A stretch of 39,293 nucleotides of DNA from a virus. The stretch spans positions 1 through 39,293 of IMG/VR virus record IMGVR_UViG_3300045107_000831, one strand, 5' to 3'. The position numbers and the translations under genes were made by a program. Of the stretch, positions 20,054 through 28,478 are shown piece by piece. Positions within the stretch are counted from its first letter, which is position 1. Every line of letters begins with the position of its first letter. The notes beneath the pieces are model-generated. The model ran no database searches, was not told the DNA's origin, and saw nothing but the letters and a program-made list of their open reading frames with translations.

Positions 20054-21054
20054 GCGAGGACAGCAGCATCCTGTCGCTGGCCCAGGCCGCGGCGGCGCTG
20101 CGCGCCCCGGCCGAGGACGAACGGCGTTCGCCTGCCGGCGAGGGCGCCGGCGACGAGAACGCCCATCTCGAGCATGCCGATGCCGAGGAGGGCACCGAGC
20201 TCGAGATCCCAGCAGAGGCGCACGCCGGCGACGGCGCGGCCGAGACGGATTCCGGCGCCGGGGAGGACGCGGCCGCGAGGCCTTCCGTCGACCCGCCCGC
20301 CGGCTGGTCGCCGGACGATCAGGCCTGGTTCAAATCCCTTCCTCCCGAGAAGCAAGAGGTCATTGCCAAGCGGGAGCGGGACTTCCGGGCCCAGGAGTCG
20401 CGGCGCCACAACGAGCATGCCGAGGCCAGGAAGGTGGTCGACGCCGAGCTGACCGCGGCCCGAACCGAGCGGCAGAACCTGTCCGCCGCCCTCAAGCGCT
20501 ACGCCGACCCGCTGGTCGCGGGCTTCGAGAAGGAGTTCGCCGACCTGGTGAAGGGCGAGACCGACGCCATCAGGATCCAGGCCGACGATCCGCATCGCTT
20601 CCAGCGCCTGCAGGCCTACCAGGCGGAATTCGCCCGCCTGATGGGCACCCAGCAGGCGCTCGCCCAGCGCGAGGCCGCCGAGAGCCAGCAGGCGCTCGAG
20701 CAGTGGCGCGCGAGCGAGAACGCCAAGTTCGTCGAGCTCGCCGGCCCCGACGCCGCCACCCCGGAAAAGCTGCAGTCGCTCGACCGGGACCTGACGGCCT
20801 ATCTGCGCCAGTCGGGCGCCTCCGACGAGCGGATCCGGCGGGCCTCGGCGGTCGAGCTGAACATGGCCCGCAAGGCCATGCTCTACGACAAGGCGATGGC
20901 GGCGAAGCCGGCGCCGAAGCCGGTGGCCCGGGTGCAGCAGCCCGGCACCGGCACGACGCGGGGCGAGAGGGCAGCGGGCGACAGGGCCGCTCAGATGAAA
21001 CGCCTGGAGCGCACCGGCTCGATCGACGACGCGATCGGGCTGCTGCGCCAATAG
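20050..21054 (+). CDS. Scaffolding-type protein
   Basis: A 334-aa protein directly upstream of the capsid. Residues 1-80 are acidic and Ala/Glu/Gly-rich and probably disordered. The centre (100-230) is a long charged, coiled-coil-like helix (KQEVIAKRERDFRAQESRRHNEHAEARKVV, AEFARLMGTQQALAQREAAESQQALEQWRA). The C-terminus is basic (RGERAAGDRAAQMKRLERTGS) and could bind the capsid. This architecture and position fit a scaffold that guides prohead assembly and then leaves. Assignment rests on architecture, not on a sequence match. Confidence 0.78.
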   Translation: MSEDSSILSLAQAAAALRAPAEDERRSPAGEGAGDENAHLEHADAEEGTELEIPAEAHAGDGAAETDSGAGEDAAARPSVDPPAGWSPDDQAWFKSLPPEKQEVIAKRERDFRAQESRRHNEHAEARKVVDAELTAARTERQNLSAALKRYADPLVAGFEKEFADLVKGETDAIRIQADDPHRFQRLQAYQAEFARLMGTQQALAQREAAESQQALEQWRASENAKFVELAGPDAATPEKLQSLDRDLTAYLRQSGASDERIRRASAVELNMARKAMLYDKAMAAKPAPKPVARVQQPGTGTTRGERAAGDRAAQMKRLERTGSIDDAIGLLRQ

Positions 21055-21079
21055 GAGCGAGAGGCTCCAGGAGCAAGCC

Positions 21080-22039
21080 ATGGCCCAGCCGACCAACACC
21101 TATGACGCCTACACCGCCAAGGGGATCCGCGAGGACCTCTCCGACCTGATCTACCGGATCGATCCGGTCGACGTCCCTTTCACCTCGAACATCGGCCGCA
21201 GCAAGGCGACCGCGAAGTACCATGAATGGCAGACCCAGTCGCTCGCCGCGGCTGTCGACACCAATGCCCAGATCGAGGGCGACGACGCCACCGGCGACGC
21301 GGCGACCCCGACCACCCGGGTCGGCAACCGCACCCAGATCGCCCGCAAGGTGGCGGTGGTCACCGGCACGCTCGAGGAGGTCAACAAGGCCGGCCGCGAC
21401 TCCGAGATGGAGTACCAGGTCCTGCTGAAGGGCCTCGAGCTGAAGCGCGACGTCGAGAAGCAGATGCTGAGCAACAAGGCCAGCGTCACCGGCAGCAGCT
21501 CGGTGGCGGCCCAGTCGGCGGGCATCGAGGCCTGGCTGACCAGCAATGTCAGCCGCGGCTCGGGCGGCAGCTCGGGCGGCTACTCCTCGGGCATCGTGGC
21601 GGCGGCGACCGACGGGACGCAGCGCGCCTTCACCGAGACGCTGATGAAGACCGTGCACCAATCGGCCTATACCGCCGGCGGGCGGCCGACGATGCTGTTC
21701 ATGCATCCGACGCAGAAGGTCGTCTTCTCGACCTTCGCCGGCCAGAGCACGAAGACGACGAACCAGGACGCCGAGCGCGACAAGCAGGTCACCATCGTCG
21801 GCGGCGCCGACACCTATGTCGGCGATTTCGGCAAGCTGACCTCGGTGATCGACATCTTCATGCGCAACCGCTCGGCCATCCTGGTCGACCCGAAGCTGGC
21901 GAAGATGGCCAGCCTGCGGGCGATGAAGAACAGCCCGCTGGCCAAGACGGGCGACAGCGAGAAGCGGCTGATCATCCAGGAATACTGTCTCGAGATGTGC
22001 AACGAGGCCGGCCACGGCATCGTCGCCGATCTCACCTAA
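21080..22039 (+). CDS. Major capsid protein (DUF5309/SU10-like)
   Basis: A 319-aa HK97-fold-type capsid subunit. The N-terminus DLIYRIDPVDVPFTSNIGRSKATAKYHEWQTQSLAA is the hallmark of the SU10-type major capsid family. Other matching segments are RVGNRTQIARKVAVVTGTLEEV, YQVLLKGLELKRDVEKQML, PTMLFMHPTQKVVFSTFAG, and the C-terminal VDPKLAKMASLRAMKNSPLAKTGDSEKRLIIQEYCLEMCNEAGHG. The start has a good AGGAG ribosome binding site. A perfect hairpin follows the gene, which would let capsid mRNA accumulate above the downstream genes. Confidence 0.93.
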   Translation: MAQPTNTYDAYTAKGIREDLSDLIYRIDPVDVPFTSNIGRSKATAKYHEWQTQSLAAAVDTNAQIEGDDATGDAATPTTRVGNRTQIARKVAVVTGTLEEVNKAGRDSEMEYQVLLKGLELKRDVEKQMLSNKASVTGSSSVAAQSAGIEAWLTSNVSRGSGGSSGGYSSGIVAAATDGTQRAFTETLMKTVHQSAYTAGGRPTMLFMHPTQKVVFSTFAGQSTKTTNQDAERDKQVTIVGGADTYVGDFGKLTSVIDIFMRNRSAILVDPKLAKMASLRAMKNSPLAKTGDSEKRLIIQEYCLEMCNEAGHGIVADLT

Positions 22040-22063
22040 GCCCGCCGGACCCGCGGGCGGTCC

Positions 22064-22090
22064 AGGGGCGCCCTCCGGGGCGCCCCTTTC
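22064..22090 (+). terminator. Hairpin terminator behind the capsid gene
   Basis: AGGGGCGCCC (22064-22073) pairs perfectly with GGGCGCCCCT (22078-22087) around a TCCG loop, followed by TTC. The U-run is short, so it is probably leaky. Its place 25 bases after the capsid stop is where many phages have a terminator that sets capsid against tail gene expression. Confidence 0.65.
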
Positions 22091-22105
22091 GATTCGGAGG
22101 AGCTC

Positions 22106-22345
22106 ATGGCCGACAAGAGCTGCGCCGCGGCGCCGGCGCGGGTGCGCGTGCGCGCGATCATCGCCCAGGCCTGGGACAGCGAGGGGCCGATCGCCCAGGG
22201 CGAGGAAAGGGACGTGCTCGCGGCCGATGCCGACCTGCTGCTCGAGCGCGGCCAGGTCGAGCTGGTCGAGACCGCCGAGCAGCACGAGACTGCCGAGCAG
22301 CACGAGGCGGCCGCGGCGGTCGAGACGGGGCCGGCGCATGCCTGA
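22106..22345 (+). CDS. Small acidic structural-region protein, 79 aa
   Basis: Begins at ATG 22106 after GGAGG. The first 50 residues (ARVRVRAIIAQAWDSEGPIAQGEERDVLAADADLLLERGQVELVE) have the layout of small phage proteins placed after the capsid, with a beta-strand, a loop and a helix ending in a Gly-x-Val-Glu turn. The C-terminus holds a short duplicated segment TAEQHE. It may be a head-completion or decoration subunit; this rests on position. Confidence 0.6.
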   Translation: MADKSCAAAPARVRVRAIIAQAWDSEGPIAQGEERDVLAADADLLLERGQVELVETAEQHETAEQHEAAAAVETGPAHA

Positions 22346-22670
22346 CCGGCGCCTGCTCGCCGATCACGGGCCCGCCGGGCGCGTCTGGTACCACCCCCAG
22401 CCGGACGGCACCTTCCTGATCGAGCACGAGCAGGACGTCCGTCCCAACCTCGACACGGCGAAGCGGCTGCAGAACGAGGACGATCGCGGCTGGTCGCCGA
22501 GCCGCGAGCTGCGGCGCGTCGCGCACATCCCGAACATCATCATCGTCAAGTGGCTCAACGAAGAGGGCCTCGACATCTTCGATTCCGACCCGGAGATGCA
22601 GAAGCGCTACCGGGCCAAGCTCAACGACCCGGACTGGCGCTGGCTGCGCACGGCCCCGGGCCGCATCTGA
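22338..22670 (+). CDS. Conserved podovirus protein, 110 aa
   Basis: Begins with WYHPQPDGTFLIEHEQDVRPNLDTAKRLQNEDDRGWSPSRELRRVAHIPNIIIVKWLNEEGLDIFD and ends RAKLNDPDWRWLRTAPGRI. I recognise this pattern (Y-H-P-x-P-D-G, G-W/Y-S-P-S-R-x-L-R-R-V-A, K-W-L-N-E-E-G, L-N-D-P-D-x-x-x-L-R-T-A-P-G-R) from many podovirus structural regions, where the function is not assigned. It overlaps the previous gene by 8 bases. Confidence 0.72.
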   Translation: MPDRRLLADHGPAGRVWYHPQPDGTFLIEHEQDVRPNLDTAKRLQNEDDRGWSPSRELRRVAHIPNIIIVKWLNEEGLDIFDSDPEMQKRYRAKLNDPDWRWLRTAPGRI

Positions 22671-22686
22671 ACCGAAAGGAGACAGC

Positions 22687-23262
22687 ATGTCGACCGACCG
22701 CGGCACAGGACCCCAGGAAAAGCGCTTCGGCAACGACCTCTTCCCGGACGGGCGGTACTTCTTCCCGCGCGGCGGCGCCGGCAGCACCACCAAGGCGGTG
22801 ACGGCCAACCTGCTCTATGCCGTTCCGATGGTCATCGGCCGGCCGACGCTGTTCACCAAGATGGTGCACACGATCACCAGCGGCGTCGCCGGCTTCTTCC
22901 GCATGGGCGTCTATTCCCATGACGAGGCGAACGCCAAGCCGAAGGACCTGATGGGCATCGCGGCCGAGCAGATCAGCGACAACGCCGCGACGCTCGAGCC
23001 GGCCTTCGCCTACACGCTCTACGACCTGGTCTGGCTGGCGGTGGTCTACAGCGTGGGGCCGACGGTCCGGGCGCTCACCGCCAGCGTCGAGCACGGCAAC
23101 GCGCCGCTCGGCAGCGCGGCCAACGACCCGTCCGCCTCGACCGACCTGGCGGCCGGGCTGCGCGTCGCCTACACCTATGCCGCGCTGCCTGACCCCTGGC
23201 CGTCGAGCGCCATCACCTATCTCGACGCGGTCAGCCTGCCCAAGCTCGGGCTGAAGACGTAG
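22687..23262 (+). CDS. Probable virion protein, 191 aa
   Basis: Strong AAAGGAG ribosome binding site before ATG 22687. The sequence RFGNDLFPDGRYFFPRGGAGSTTKAVTANLLYAVPMVIGRPTLFTKM, with a long Tyr/Ala/Val-rich remainder and few charges, is typical of a beta-rich virion surface or tail-tip protein. No named family recognised. It is the first of three similar-sized proteins (191, 111 and 217 aa) between head-completion and adaptor genes, possibly head fibre or decoration proteins. Confidence 0.62.
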   Translation: MSTDRGTGPQEKRFGNDLFPDGRYFFPRGGAGSTTKAVTANLLYAVPMVIGRPTLFTKMVHTITSGVAGFFRMGVYSHDEANAKPKDLMGIAAEQISDNAATLEPAFAYTLYDLVWLAVVYSVGPTVRALTASVEHGNAPLGSAANDPSASTDLAAGLRVAYTYAALPDPWPSSAITYLDAVSLPKLGLKT

Positions 23263-23272
23263 GGGCGGCGCG

Positions 23273-23608
23273 ATGGCCCAGACAGGCGCCTTCCGGGCGC
23301 AGCGCAACGGCTGCACCGTGACCATGGCGGTCGGCACGGTGAGTGCCGCCCTGCAGTTCGACGGCTTCGCCGACGGCCTCGGCGGCGTGCTGCGCTCGGG
23401 CGCGGTGCGGCTGGTCAATGCCGGCGGCGAGGTGATCTTCCTCGAGCTCGACGGTCAGGGCGGCCAGGCCGCCTCGCCGGTCGGCGGCATCCCGCTGCTG
23501 CCCGGGCAGCGCGAGGTCCTCGCCACCCAGGGCGCCACCCACCTGGTCGCCGTCACCGCCGGCGGCGCCTCGACTCTCTACGCCACGCCGGGCGACGGCG
23601 GGGTCTGA
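23273..23608 (+). CDS. Probable small virion protein, 111 aa
   Basis: A beta-rich, Gly/Val/Ala-rich protein (TVTMAVGTVSAALQFDGFADGLGGVLRSGAVRLVNAGGEVIFLELDGQG, SPVGGIPLLPGQREVLATQGATHLVAVTAGGASTLYATPG). The pattern of strands ending in VIFLELDG and P-L-L-P-G-Q resembles small phage decoration or head proteins with a single beta-sandwich. It starts 10 bases after the previous stop. Function inferred only. Confidence 0.6.
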   Translation: MAQTGAFRAQRNGCTVTMAVGTVSAALQFDGFADGLGGVLRSGAVRLVNAGGEVIFLELDGQGGQAASPVGGIPLLPGQREVLATQGATHLVAVTAGGASTLYATPGDGGV

Positions 23609-23647
23609 CCCCCGGCCCTTCCGGCCGGCAACATAGGAGCCACACGC

Positions 23648-24301
23648 ATGCCGCGTTCCGTCAGCTACCAGGTTCCGATCGGCGCCGACATGGGCGGCCT
23701 GGTCGAGGATGGCGGTTACTTCACCGTCAACAACGGCCAGACCGGCATCGCCACCGCGGCGGCGCCGACGGCGTTTTCCGACACCAACCCGTTCATCGCG
23801 ATCTACAACCAGGAGGCCGCCGGCGGCAAGTCGATCGAGCTCGACTTCCTGGCGCTGATCGCGACGGCGCCCGGCACCTCCGGCACCAGCCTCCAGGTGG
23901 CGGCGCAGCTCGACCTCAACGTCGACCGCTACACCTCCGGCGGCTCGGACCTCACCCCCAACATCAAGAACCCGAACGGGAATGCGAGCGGCACCAGCAT
24001 CGCCAAGGTTCGCGCCGGCAACATCACGGCGTCGGCCAAGTCGAGCCTGGCGCGCACCATCATCGGCAACCGCTGGCTGAGCGGCGCGATCCCGGTGATC
24101 GGCGACACCTACATCCTCAAGTTCGGCGCGGTCGACCAGGTCGCCAACATGAGCATCTCGGTGATCAAGAAGGTGATCGAGGGCGTGCCGAAGATCATCA
24201 TCCCGCCGCAGGGCTCGTGCCTGATCCACCTCTGGCTGCCGGCCCAGGCCGCCGCCTCGAGCTACATCCCCGAGATGGGGTGGGCCGAGCGGCAGGTCTG
24301 A
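23648..24301 (+). CDS. Probable virion structural protein, 217 aa
   Basis: ATG 23648 with AGGAG upstream. The sequence (GADMGGLVEDGGYFTVNNGQTGIATAAAPTAFSDTNPFIAIYNQE, SIELDFLALIATAPGTSGTSLQVAAQLDLNVDRYTSGGSDLTPNIKN) is rich in Thr, Gly and Asn, beta-rich, and ends in IIIPPQGSCLIHLWLPAQAAASSYIPEMGWAER. It is similar in style to proteins found beside podovirus capsid genes. Family not identified. Confidence 0.62.
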   Translation: MPRSVSYQVPIGADMGGLVEDGGYFTVNNGQTGIATAAAPTAFSDTNPFIAIYNQEAAGGKSIELDFLALIATAPGTSGTSLQVAAQLDLNVDRYTSGGSDLTPNIKNPNGNASGTSIAKVRAGNITASAKSSLARTIIGNRWLSGAIPVIGDTYILKFGAVDQVANMSISVIKKVIEGVPKIIIPPQGSCLIHLWLPAQAAASSYIPEMGWAERQV

Positions 24302-24333
24302 TCCGTCAGGCCTGATCGGCATCCGACCCGCCG

Positions 24334-24993
24334 ATGGCGCTCGACACCTACGCCAACCTGCAGGCGGCGATCGCGACGTGGCTGGCCGCGACCGGCGACA
24401 CCGAGGTCACCGGCAACGCGGCCGACTTCATCACGCTCGCCGAGCAGCGCATCCACCGGGGCGGCGAGGGGAGCTATCCCTCGCCGCCCTTGCGCGTGCG
24501 GGCGATGGAGACGGTCAATGCCGCCTTCTCGGTGTCGAGCGAGTACACCAACCTGCCGACCGATTTCCTCGAGATGCGGCGGTTGGTGCTGCCGAGCTCG
24601 CCGCCGTACCTGGTGCCGGTGGTCACCGAGGAGCAGCTCGTCGCGCTCTTCGGCGGCAACAGCGGCACCAGCTACGTCGCCGCGATGGTCGGCCAGCAGC
24701 TCCAGATCAAGCCGGTGATCACCGCGGCCACCACCTTCGAGCTCGTCTACCTCGCGCGGTTCCCGGCGCTGTCGGTCAGCCAGACGACGAACTGGCTGCT
24801 GACGAACGCGCCCGGCATCTACCTGTTCGGCGCGCTGCTCGAGGCGGTGGCGATCGGCGTCGACGATCCCGGCCGGGCGGGCGACTGGCACGCCCGCTTC
24901 CTGGCGGCGATCGCCGGCCTGCAGGAGAGCGACCGGCGGGCGCGCTTCGCCGGCTCGACCCTGCAGATGCGGCCGGTGGCGGTGACGCCGTGA
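24334..24993 (+). CDS. Head-to-tail adaptor (SU10/P22 gp4-like)
   Basis: A 219-aa protein beginning MALDTYANLQAAIATWLAATGDTEVTGNAADFITLAEQRIHR, the pattern of podovirus adaptor proteins that dock on the portal ring: an N-terminal helix, then A-x-x-F-I-x-L-A-E-x-R-I. The middle has YTNLPTDFLEMRRLVL and the C-terminal part is helical (FGALLEAVAIGVDDPGRAGDWHARFLAAIAGLQESDRR), matching the arrangement of gp4/gp7-type adaptors. It overlaps the next gene as GTGA. Confidence 0.76.
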   Translation: MALDTYANLQAAIATWLAATGDTEVTGNAADFITLAEQRIHRGGEGSYPSPPLRVRAMETVNAAFSVSSEYTNLPTDFLEMRRLVLPSSPPYLVPVVTEEQLVALFGGNSGTSYVAAMVGQQLQIKPVITAATTFELVYLARFPALSVSQTTNWLLTNAPGIYLFGALLEAVAIGVDDPGRAGDWHARFLAAIAGLQESDRRARFAGSTLQMRPVAVTP

Positions 24994-26492
24994 TCCCGAT
25001 CCCGGAATGGCTGCCCGACCGGCCCGTCTTCCAGGGCGGCGCCGGCGAGATGCTGAACGTGATCCCGGCGATCAGCAGCGTTCGGCCGTTCCTGTCGCTG
25101 GCGACCGTCAGCACCGCGCTCGGCGCGCGCTGCCAGGGCGCCATCTTCGTGCGCAAGTCCGACGGCAGCGGCGTGATCTTCGCCGGTGACGCGACCAAGC
25201 TCTACCGGCTGAGCGGCTCGACCTTCTCCGACGTCAGCCGGACGGCGGGCGGGGCCTATGCCTGCCCGGCCGACGGCCGCTGGAGCTTCTCGCAGTTCGG
25301 CAGCCTGGTGTTCGCCGTCAACGGCGTGGACACGCCGCAGCAGTTCAACGTCGACAGCGACACCAACTTCTCGGCGATGGCGGGCTCGCCGCCGGTCGGC
25401 ACCTACGTCGCCACCGCCGGCGACTTCCCGATGATGGGCCGCATCAGCGGCGCGCCGCAGCGGGTCCAATGGGGCGCCATCAACAACAGCCCGACCTCGT
25501 GGGCGAGCTCGGCCACCACGATGGCCGACCAGCAGGACCTGCCCGACGGCGGCAAGGTGCAGTTCCTGGTCGGCTACGAGCAGTCGGTGGTCATCCTGCA
25601 GGAGTTCGCCATTCGCCGCGGCACCTTCGTCGGGCCGCCCGGCATCTGGCAGTTCGGCGTGCTGCACCAGAACGTCGGCGCCACGATCGACGGCTCGGTC
25701 GCCTACCACGAGGACAAGATCTTCTTCGTCGACCGCAGCGGCCTCTACATGATGAGCGCCAGCACCGGGCAGCTGGTGCCGATCGGCGAGCAGCGGGTCG
25801 ACCGGTATTTCTGGGCCGAGGTCGACCAGAACAACCTGCAACGCGTGACGGCGGCCGTGGACCCGGAGAACGGCCTCTACGTCGTCAGCTACCCGGCGAT
25901 CGGCAATGGCGGCACCCCGAACCGGCTGCTGGCCTACCAGTGGGACGTCGACCGCTTCGCCCGCGTCGAGCCGGGCGACCACGAGATGATCTGGTCGGGC
26001 GCGACGCAGCAGGGCTACACGCTCGACACGCTGGACAGCGTCAGCGGCAGCATCGACGCGCTGCCCTTCAGCCTGGACAGCGCGGTGTGGACCGGTATCG
26101 CGCGCCGGCTCACCGCCGGCTTCGACACCAGCCACAAGCTGGGGTTCTTCACCGGCGCGGCGCTGGCCGCCACGGTCGACACCGCGGAGGCGCAGCTCTT
26201 CGAGGCGCGGGACCTGCCCGACGGGACGCGCGCGCAGGCGCAGCGGGCGATCCTGCGCGCGCTCCGGCCGATGATCGACGGCGGCAGCCCGACCGTGCAG
26301 GTCGGCACCCGCAACCGCCAGGTCGACGCGGTGAGCTTCGCCAGCGCCGTGACGCTCAACAGCCTGGGCGTCTGCCGCGGCCGCTGGCGCGGGCGCTACC
26401 ACCGGGCGCGGATCGCCGTCCCGGCGGCCTCGAGCTGGTCGCACCTCTACGGCGTCGACGAGATCCTGGCGATCCCGGCGGGGCCGCGGTGA
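24990..26492 (+). CDS. Tail hub/head-closure protein (P22 gp10-like)
   Basis: A 500-aa protein with GTG start overlapping the adaptor stop. It is beta-rich with repeated motifs of the form V-x-x-D-x-x-G-x-Y (SGVIFAGDATKLYRL, SQFGSLVFAVNGVDTPQQFN, YHEDKIFFVDRSGLYMM, VDPENGLYVVSYPA), consistent with a beta-propeller. P22 gp10, the tail hub that closes the head after packaging, is a beta-propeller of similar size at the same position behind the adaptor. Assignment by architecture and gene order. Confidence 0.75.
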   Translation: MIPIPEWLPDRPVFQGGAGEMLNVIPAISSVRPFLSLATVSTALGARCQGAIFVRKSDGSGVIFAGDATKLYRLSGSTFSDVSRTAGGAYACPADGRWSFSQFGSLVFAVNGVDTPQQFNVDSDTNFSAMAGSPPVGTYVATAGDFPMMGRISGAPQRVQWGAINNSPTSWASSATTMADQQDLPDGGKVQFLVGYEQSVVILQEFAIRRGTFVGPPGIWQFGVLHQNVGATIDGSVAYHEDKIFFVDRSGLYMMSASTGQLVPIGEQRVDRYFWAEVDQNNLQRVTAAVDPENGLYVVSYPAIGNGGTPNRLLAYQWDVDRFARVEPGDHEMIWSGATQQGYTLDTLDSVSGSIDALPFSLDSAVWTGIARRLTAGFDTSHKLGFFTGAALAATVDTAEAQLFEARDLPDGTRAQAQRAILRALRPMIDGGSPTVQVGTRNRQVDAVSFASAVTLNSLGVCRGRWRGRYHRARIAVPAASSWSHLYGVDEILAIPAGPR

Positions 26493-26836
26493 CCACAAGC
26501 ACCGGCTATCGTGGGCTCGACCCGGCGCCGGCGATCGCGGCGGGCGTGCCCGGCCTGGTGGCGTGGATCCAGAAGGCGGTCAAGGTCGTCAACCTGATCC
26601 TGCTCGGCAAGCTCAACGCCTGCACGACGGTGACGCTGACGGCCAACGTCGCGACCACGGTGCTGACCGACCCGCGGCTGTCGGGCACCAGCCGGCTGTT
26701 CTTCGGGCCGCAGACGGCCAACGCCAAGGCCGAGGGCACGCCCTGGTACGACACGCGCGGCGAAGGGACCGTCACCCTGCACCACGCCAACAACGCCCAG
26801 GTCGACCGGACCTACGACGTGCTGATCATCGGGTGA
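26489..26836 (+). CDS. Small virion-region protein, 115 aa
   Basis: GTG start overlapping the hub gene stop (26489-26492). It has an N-terminal helix (GYRGLDPAPAIAAGVPGLVAWIQKAVKVVNLILLG) and a beta-rich C-terminal half (TVTLTANVATTVLTDPRLSGTSRLFFGPQTANAKAEGTPWYDTRGEGTVTLHH). The second half resembles small beta domains of phage tail proteins, with W-Y and a GTVTLHH strand. Function unknown. Confidence 0.6.
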   Translation: MTTSTGYRGLDPAPAIAAGVPGLVAWIQKAVKVVNLILLGKLNACTTVTLTANVATTVLTDPRLSGTSRLFFGPQTANAKAEGTPWYDTRGEGTVTLHHANNAQVDRTYDVLIIG

Positions 26837-26840
26837 ATTG

Positions 26841-28478
26841 ATGGCGACGACGATCACTCCGGGCGCCACGCCCATTCCCTTCAGCTACGGCGGCCACTCC
26901 TACTGGCTGATGCCGGACGGCCGCTGGGCGAACAGCGCCAACGGCACCGGCCAGGTGCCGCAATCGGCGATCGCCGCCATCCTCGCCGGCCAGGGCGTGC
27001 AGGGCTCGCCCCTGCCGGCCGGCGGCGGCCAGGGCGGCGGCTCCGGCGGCAGCACGGGCGGCACTGGCGGCGGTATCGCCGGCAGCAGCGCGCCGGGCGG
27101 CGCCCAGGTCACCGGCATCGGCATCAACTATCAGCAGCCGACCGCCGACCCGTACAATTTCGGGGACCGCTTCGGGCCGGCGAACCTGCAGCCCTACGGC
27201 TACCAGATCTACGCGCCGCCCGGCACGCCGGGCACGCCGGCGGCGGGCGGCGGCACCGGGACCGGCTCGACGGGCGGCAGCGGAACGGGCTCGGCGGGTG
27301 GCGGCTCGACGGGCGGCGGCTCGACGGGCGGCGGCTCGACGGGCGGCTCGGGCGGCAGCGGATCCGGCACCGGCTCGAGCTCGGGGGGCCGCGGCGGCAA
27401 CGCGGGCAACACCGGCACCGGGTCGGACAATCCGAGCGGCGGCATGCATGGCGGCAATGACCGCGGCGGCTTCGGCGGCCTGCTCGGCCTGGGCGGCGGC
27501 GCGGGCAACGGCGCCGGCGGTGGCGCGGGCAGTGGCGGCGCGGGCAGTGGCGGCGCGGGCAGTGGCGGCGCCGGCGGCGGCATCTTCGGCCCGGCCAGTC
27601 CCCAGGACTACATCAGCATGGGCCTGCCGGCGCAGATCGCCCTCAGCCTCGCCAGCCAGCTGCCGGGCGTCTATGGCCTGCCGGCGACGGTCGCGGGCCT
27701 CGCCATGCATGGCTACAACACGGCGACCAGCGACAGCCTCAACAGCGGGCTCGGCCTGGGCGGCCTCGACGTCGGCCAGGTGCTCGGCGGCGTCCTCGGC
27801 CTGAACCGCTACGGCTCGCTGTCAGACCCGCAGATCGCCAACCGCGATGCAGTGTCGGCCAAGACCGGCGGGCAGCTCAATGCGGGGATCAGCCCCGGCG
27901 GCGTCTACGACCCCGGCATGATCGCCCGGGTGTTCGGAGACACGCTGCAGACCGAGTACACCCCGGACGAGTACGCGCGGCGACAGTACGCGCTGCAGCA
28001 CCAAAGCACCATGAGCCAGCAGGGCACGCCAATCACTCGCGCGGACGGGACGGTCATCGGCTACATGAAGCCGGATGGCACGAGCACGACCGCCGCCGGC
28101 CAGGCGGCGATCAACAACAACTCCGTCTCCGGCGGCACGGCGCTCGGCATCGGCGGCACGCCCAACAGCCCGGCGACCACCGCTGCGATGGGGGGCGGCT
28201 GGAATGGCCGCTCGAGCAATGGCGGCGGCATCGGCAGCGGGACGGGGATCAACGGCGGCGGCCAGGCCGATCGCGCCGGCTTCCGCCGCGGCGGCATGAT
28301 CCCCGGCCGCCCGGACGCCATCCCCGACAACCGCACGATCCGCGCCGACGAGGGCGAGTTCGTCGTGCGGCGGGCGGCGGCCCGCAAGCTCGGGCCGGCG
28401 CTGCTCGGGCTGGTCAACGATCCGCGCAAGGCGCCGCAGGTGCGCGCCGCGCTGCTCGGGCTCGGCGGCCGGCGATGA
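26841..28478 (+). CDS. Glycine-rich virion-associated protein, 545 aa
   Basis: ATG 26841 is preferred to the TTG just before it. The N-terminal 55 residues form a small domain (PIPFSYGGHSYWLMPDGRWANSAN). Residues about 58-85 and 130-255 are dominated by Gly, Ser, Thr and Ala, including tandem GSTGG and GAGSG units. The middle has a Tyr/Asp-containing globular part (DEYARRQYALQHQSTMSQQGTPI). The C-terminus has GGMIPGRPDAIPDNRTIRADEGEFVVRRAAARKLGPALLGLVN, a motif common at the ends of phage internal or tail proteins. It is likely an ejection or internal virion protein. Confidence 0.7.
   Translation: MATTITPGATPIPFSYGGHSYWLMPDGRWANSANGTGQVPQSAIAAILAGQGVQGSPLPAGGGQGGGSGGSTGGTGGGIAGSSAPGGAQVTGIGINYQQPTADPYNFGDRFGPANLQPYGYQIYAPPGTPGTPAAGGGTGTGSTGGSGTGSAGGGSTGGGSTGGGSTGGSGGSGSGTGSSSGGRGGNAGNTGTGSDNPSGGMHGGNDRGGFGGLLGLGGGAGNGAGGGAGSGGAGSGGAGSGGAGGGIFGPASPQDYISMGLPAQIALSLASQLPGVYGLPATVAGLAMHGYNTATSDSLNSGLGLGGLDVGQVLGGVLGLNRYGSLSDPQIANRDAVSAKTGGQLNAGISPGGVYDPGMIARVFGDTLQTEYTPDEYARRQYALQHQSTMSQQGTPITRADGTVIGYMKPDGTSTTAAGQAAINNNSVSGGTALGIGGTPNSPATTAAMGGGWNGRSSNGGGIGSGTGINGGGQADRAGFRRGGMIPGRPDAIPDNRTIRADEGEFVVRRAAARKLGPALLGLVNDPRKAPQVRAALLGLGGRR
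27303..27347 (+). repeat. Three exact 15-bp tandem repeats (GSTGG units)
   Basis: GGCTCGACGGGCGGC repeated three times without a break, with a degenerate copy at 27264. Each copy encodes Gly-Ser-Thr-Gly-Gly in the glycine-rich protein. Copy number could change by slippage and would stay in frame. Confidence 0.85.
27522..27566 (+). repeat. Three exact 15-bp tandem repeats (GAGSG units)
   Basis: GGCGCGGGCAGTGGC repeated three times in the same gene, encoding Gly-Ala-Gly-Ser-Gly. It is independent of the GSTGG array 175 bases upstream, so two different expansions occurred in one glycine-rich region. Confidence 0.85.

Noticed and set aside
24378-26492. A 704-aa frame joining the adaptor and tail hub
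   Set aside because: The first part is out of frame with the adaptor and reads as low-complexity sequence; GTG 24990 gives a clean GTGA junction.
27303-27566. CRISPR-like array
   Set aside because: The repeats are tandem, short and in frame, with no spacers; they encode glycine-rich linker units.
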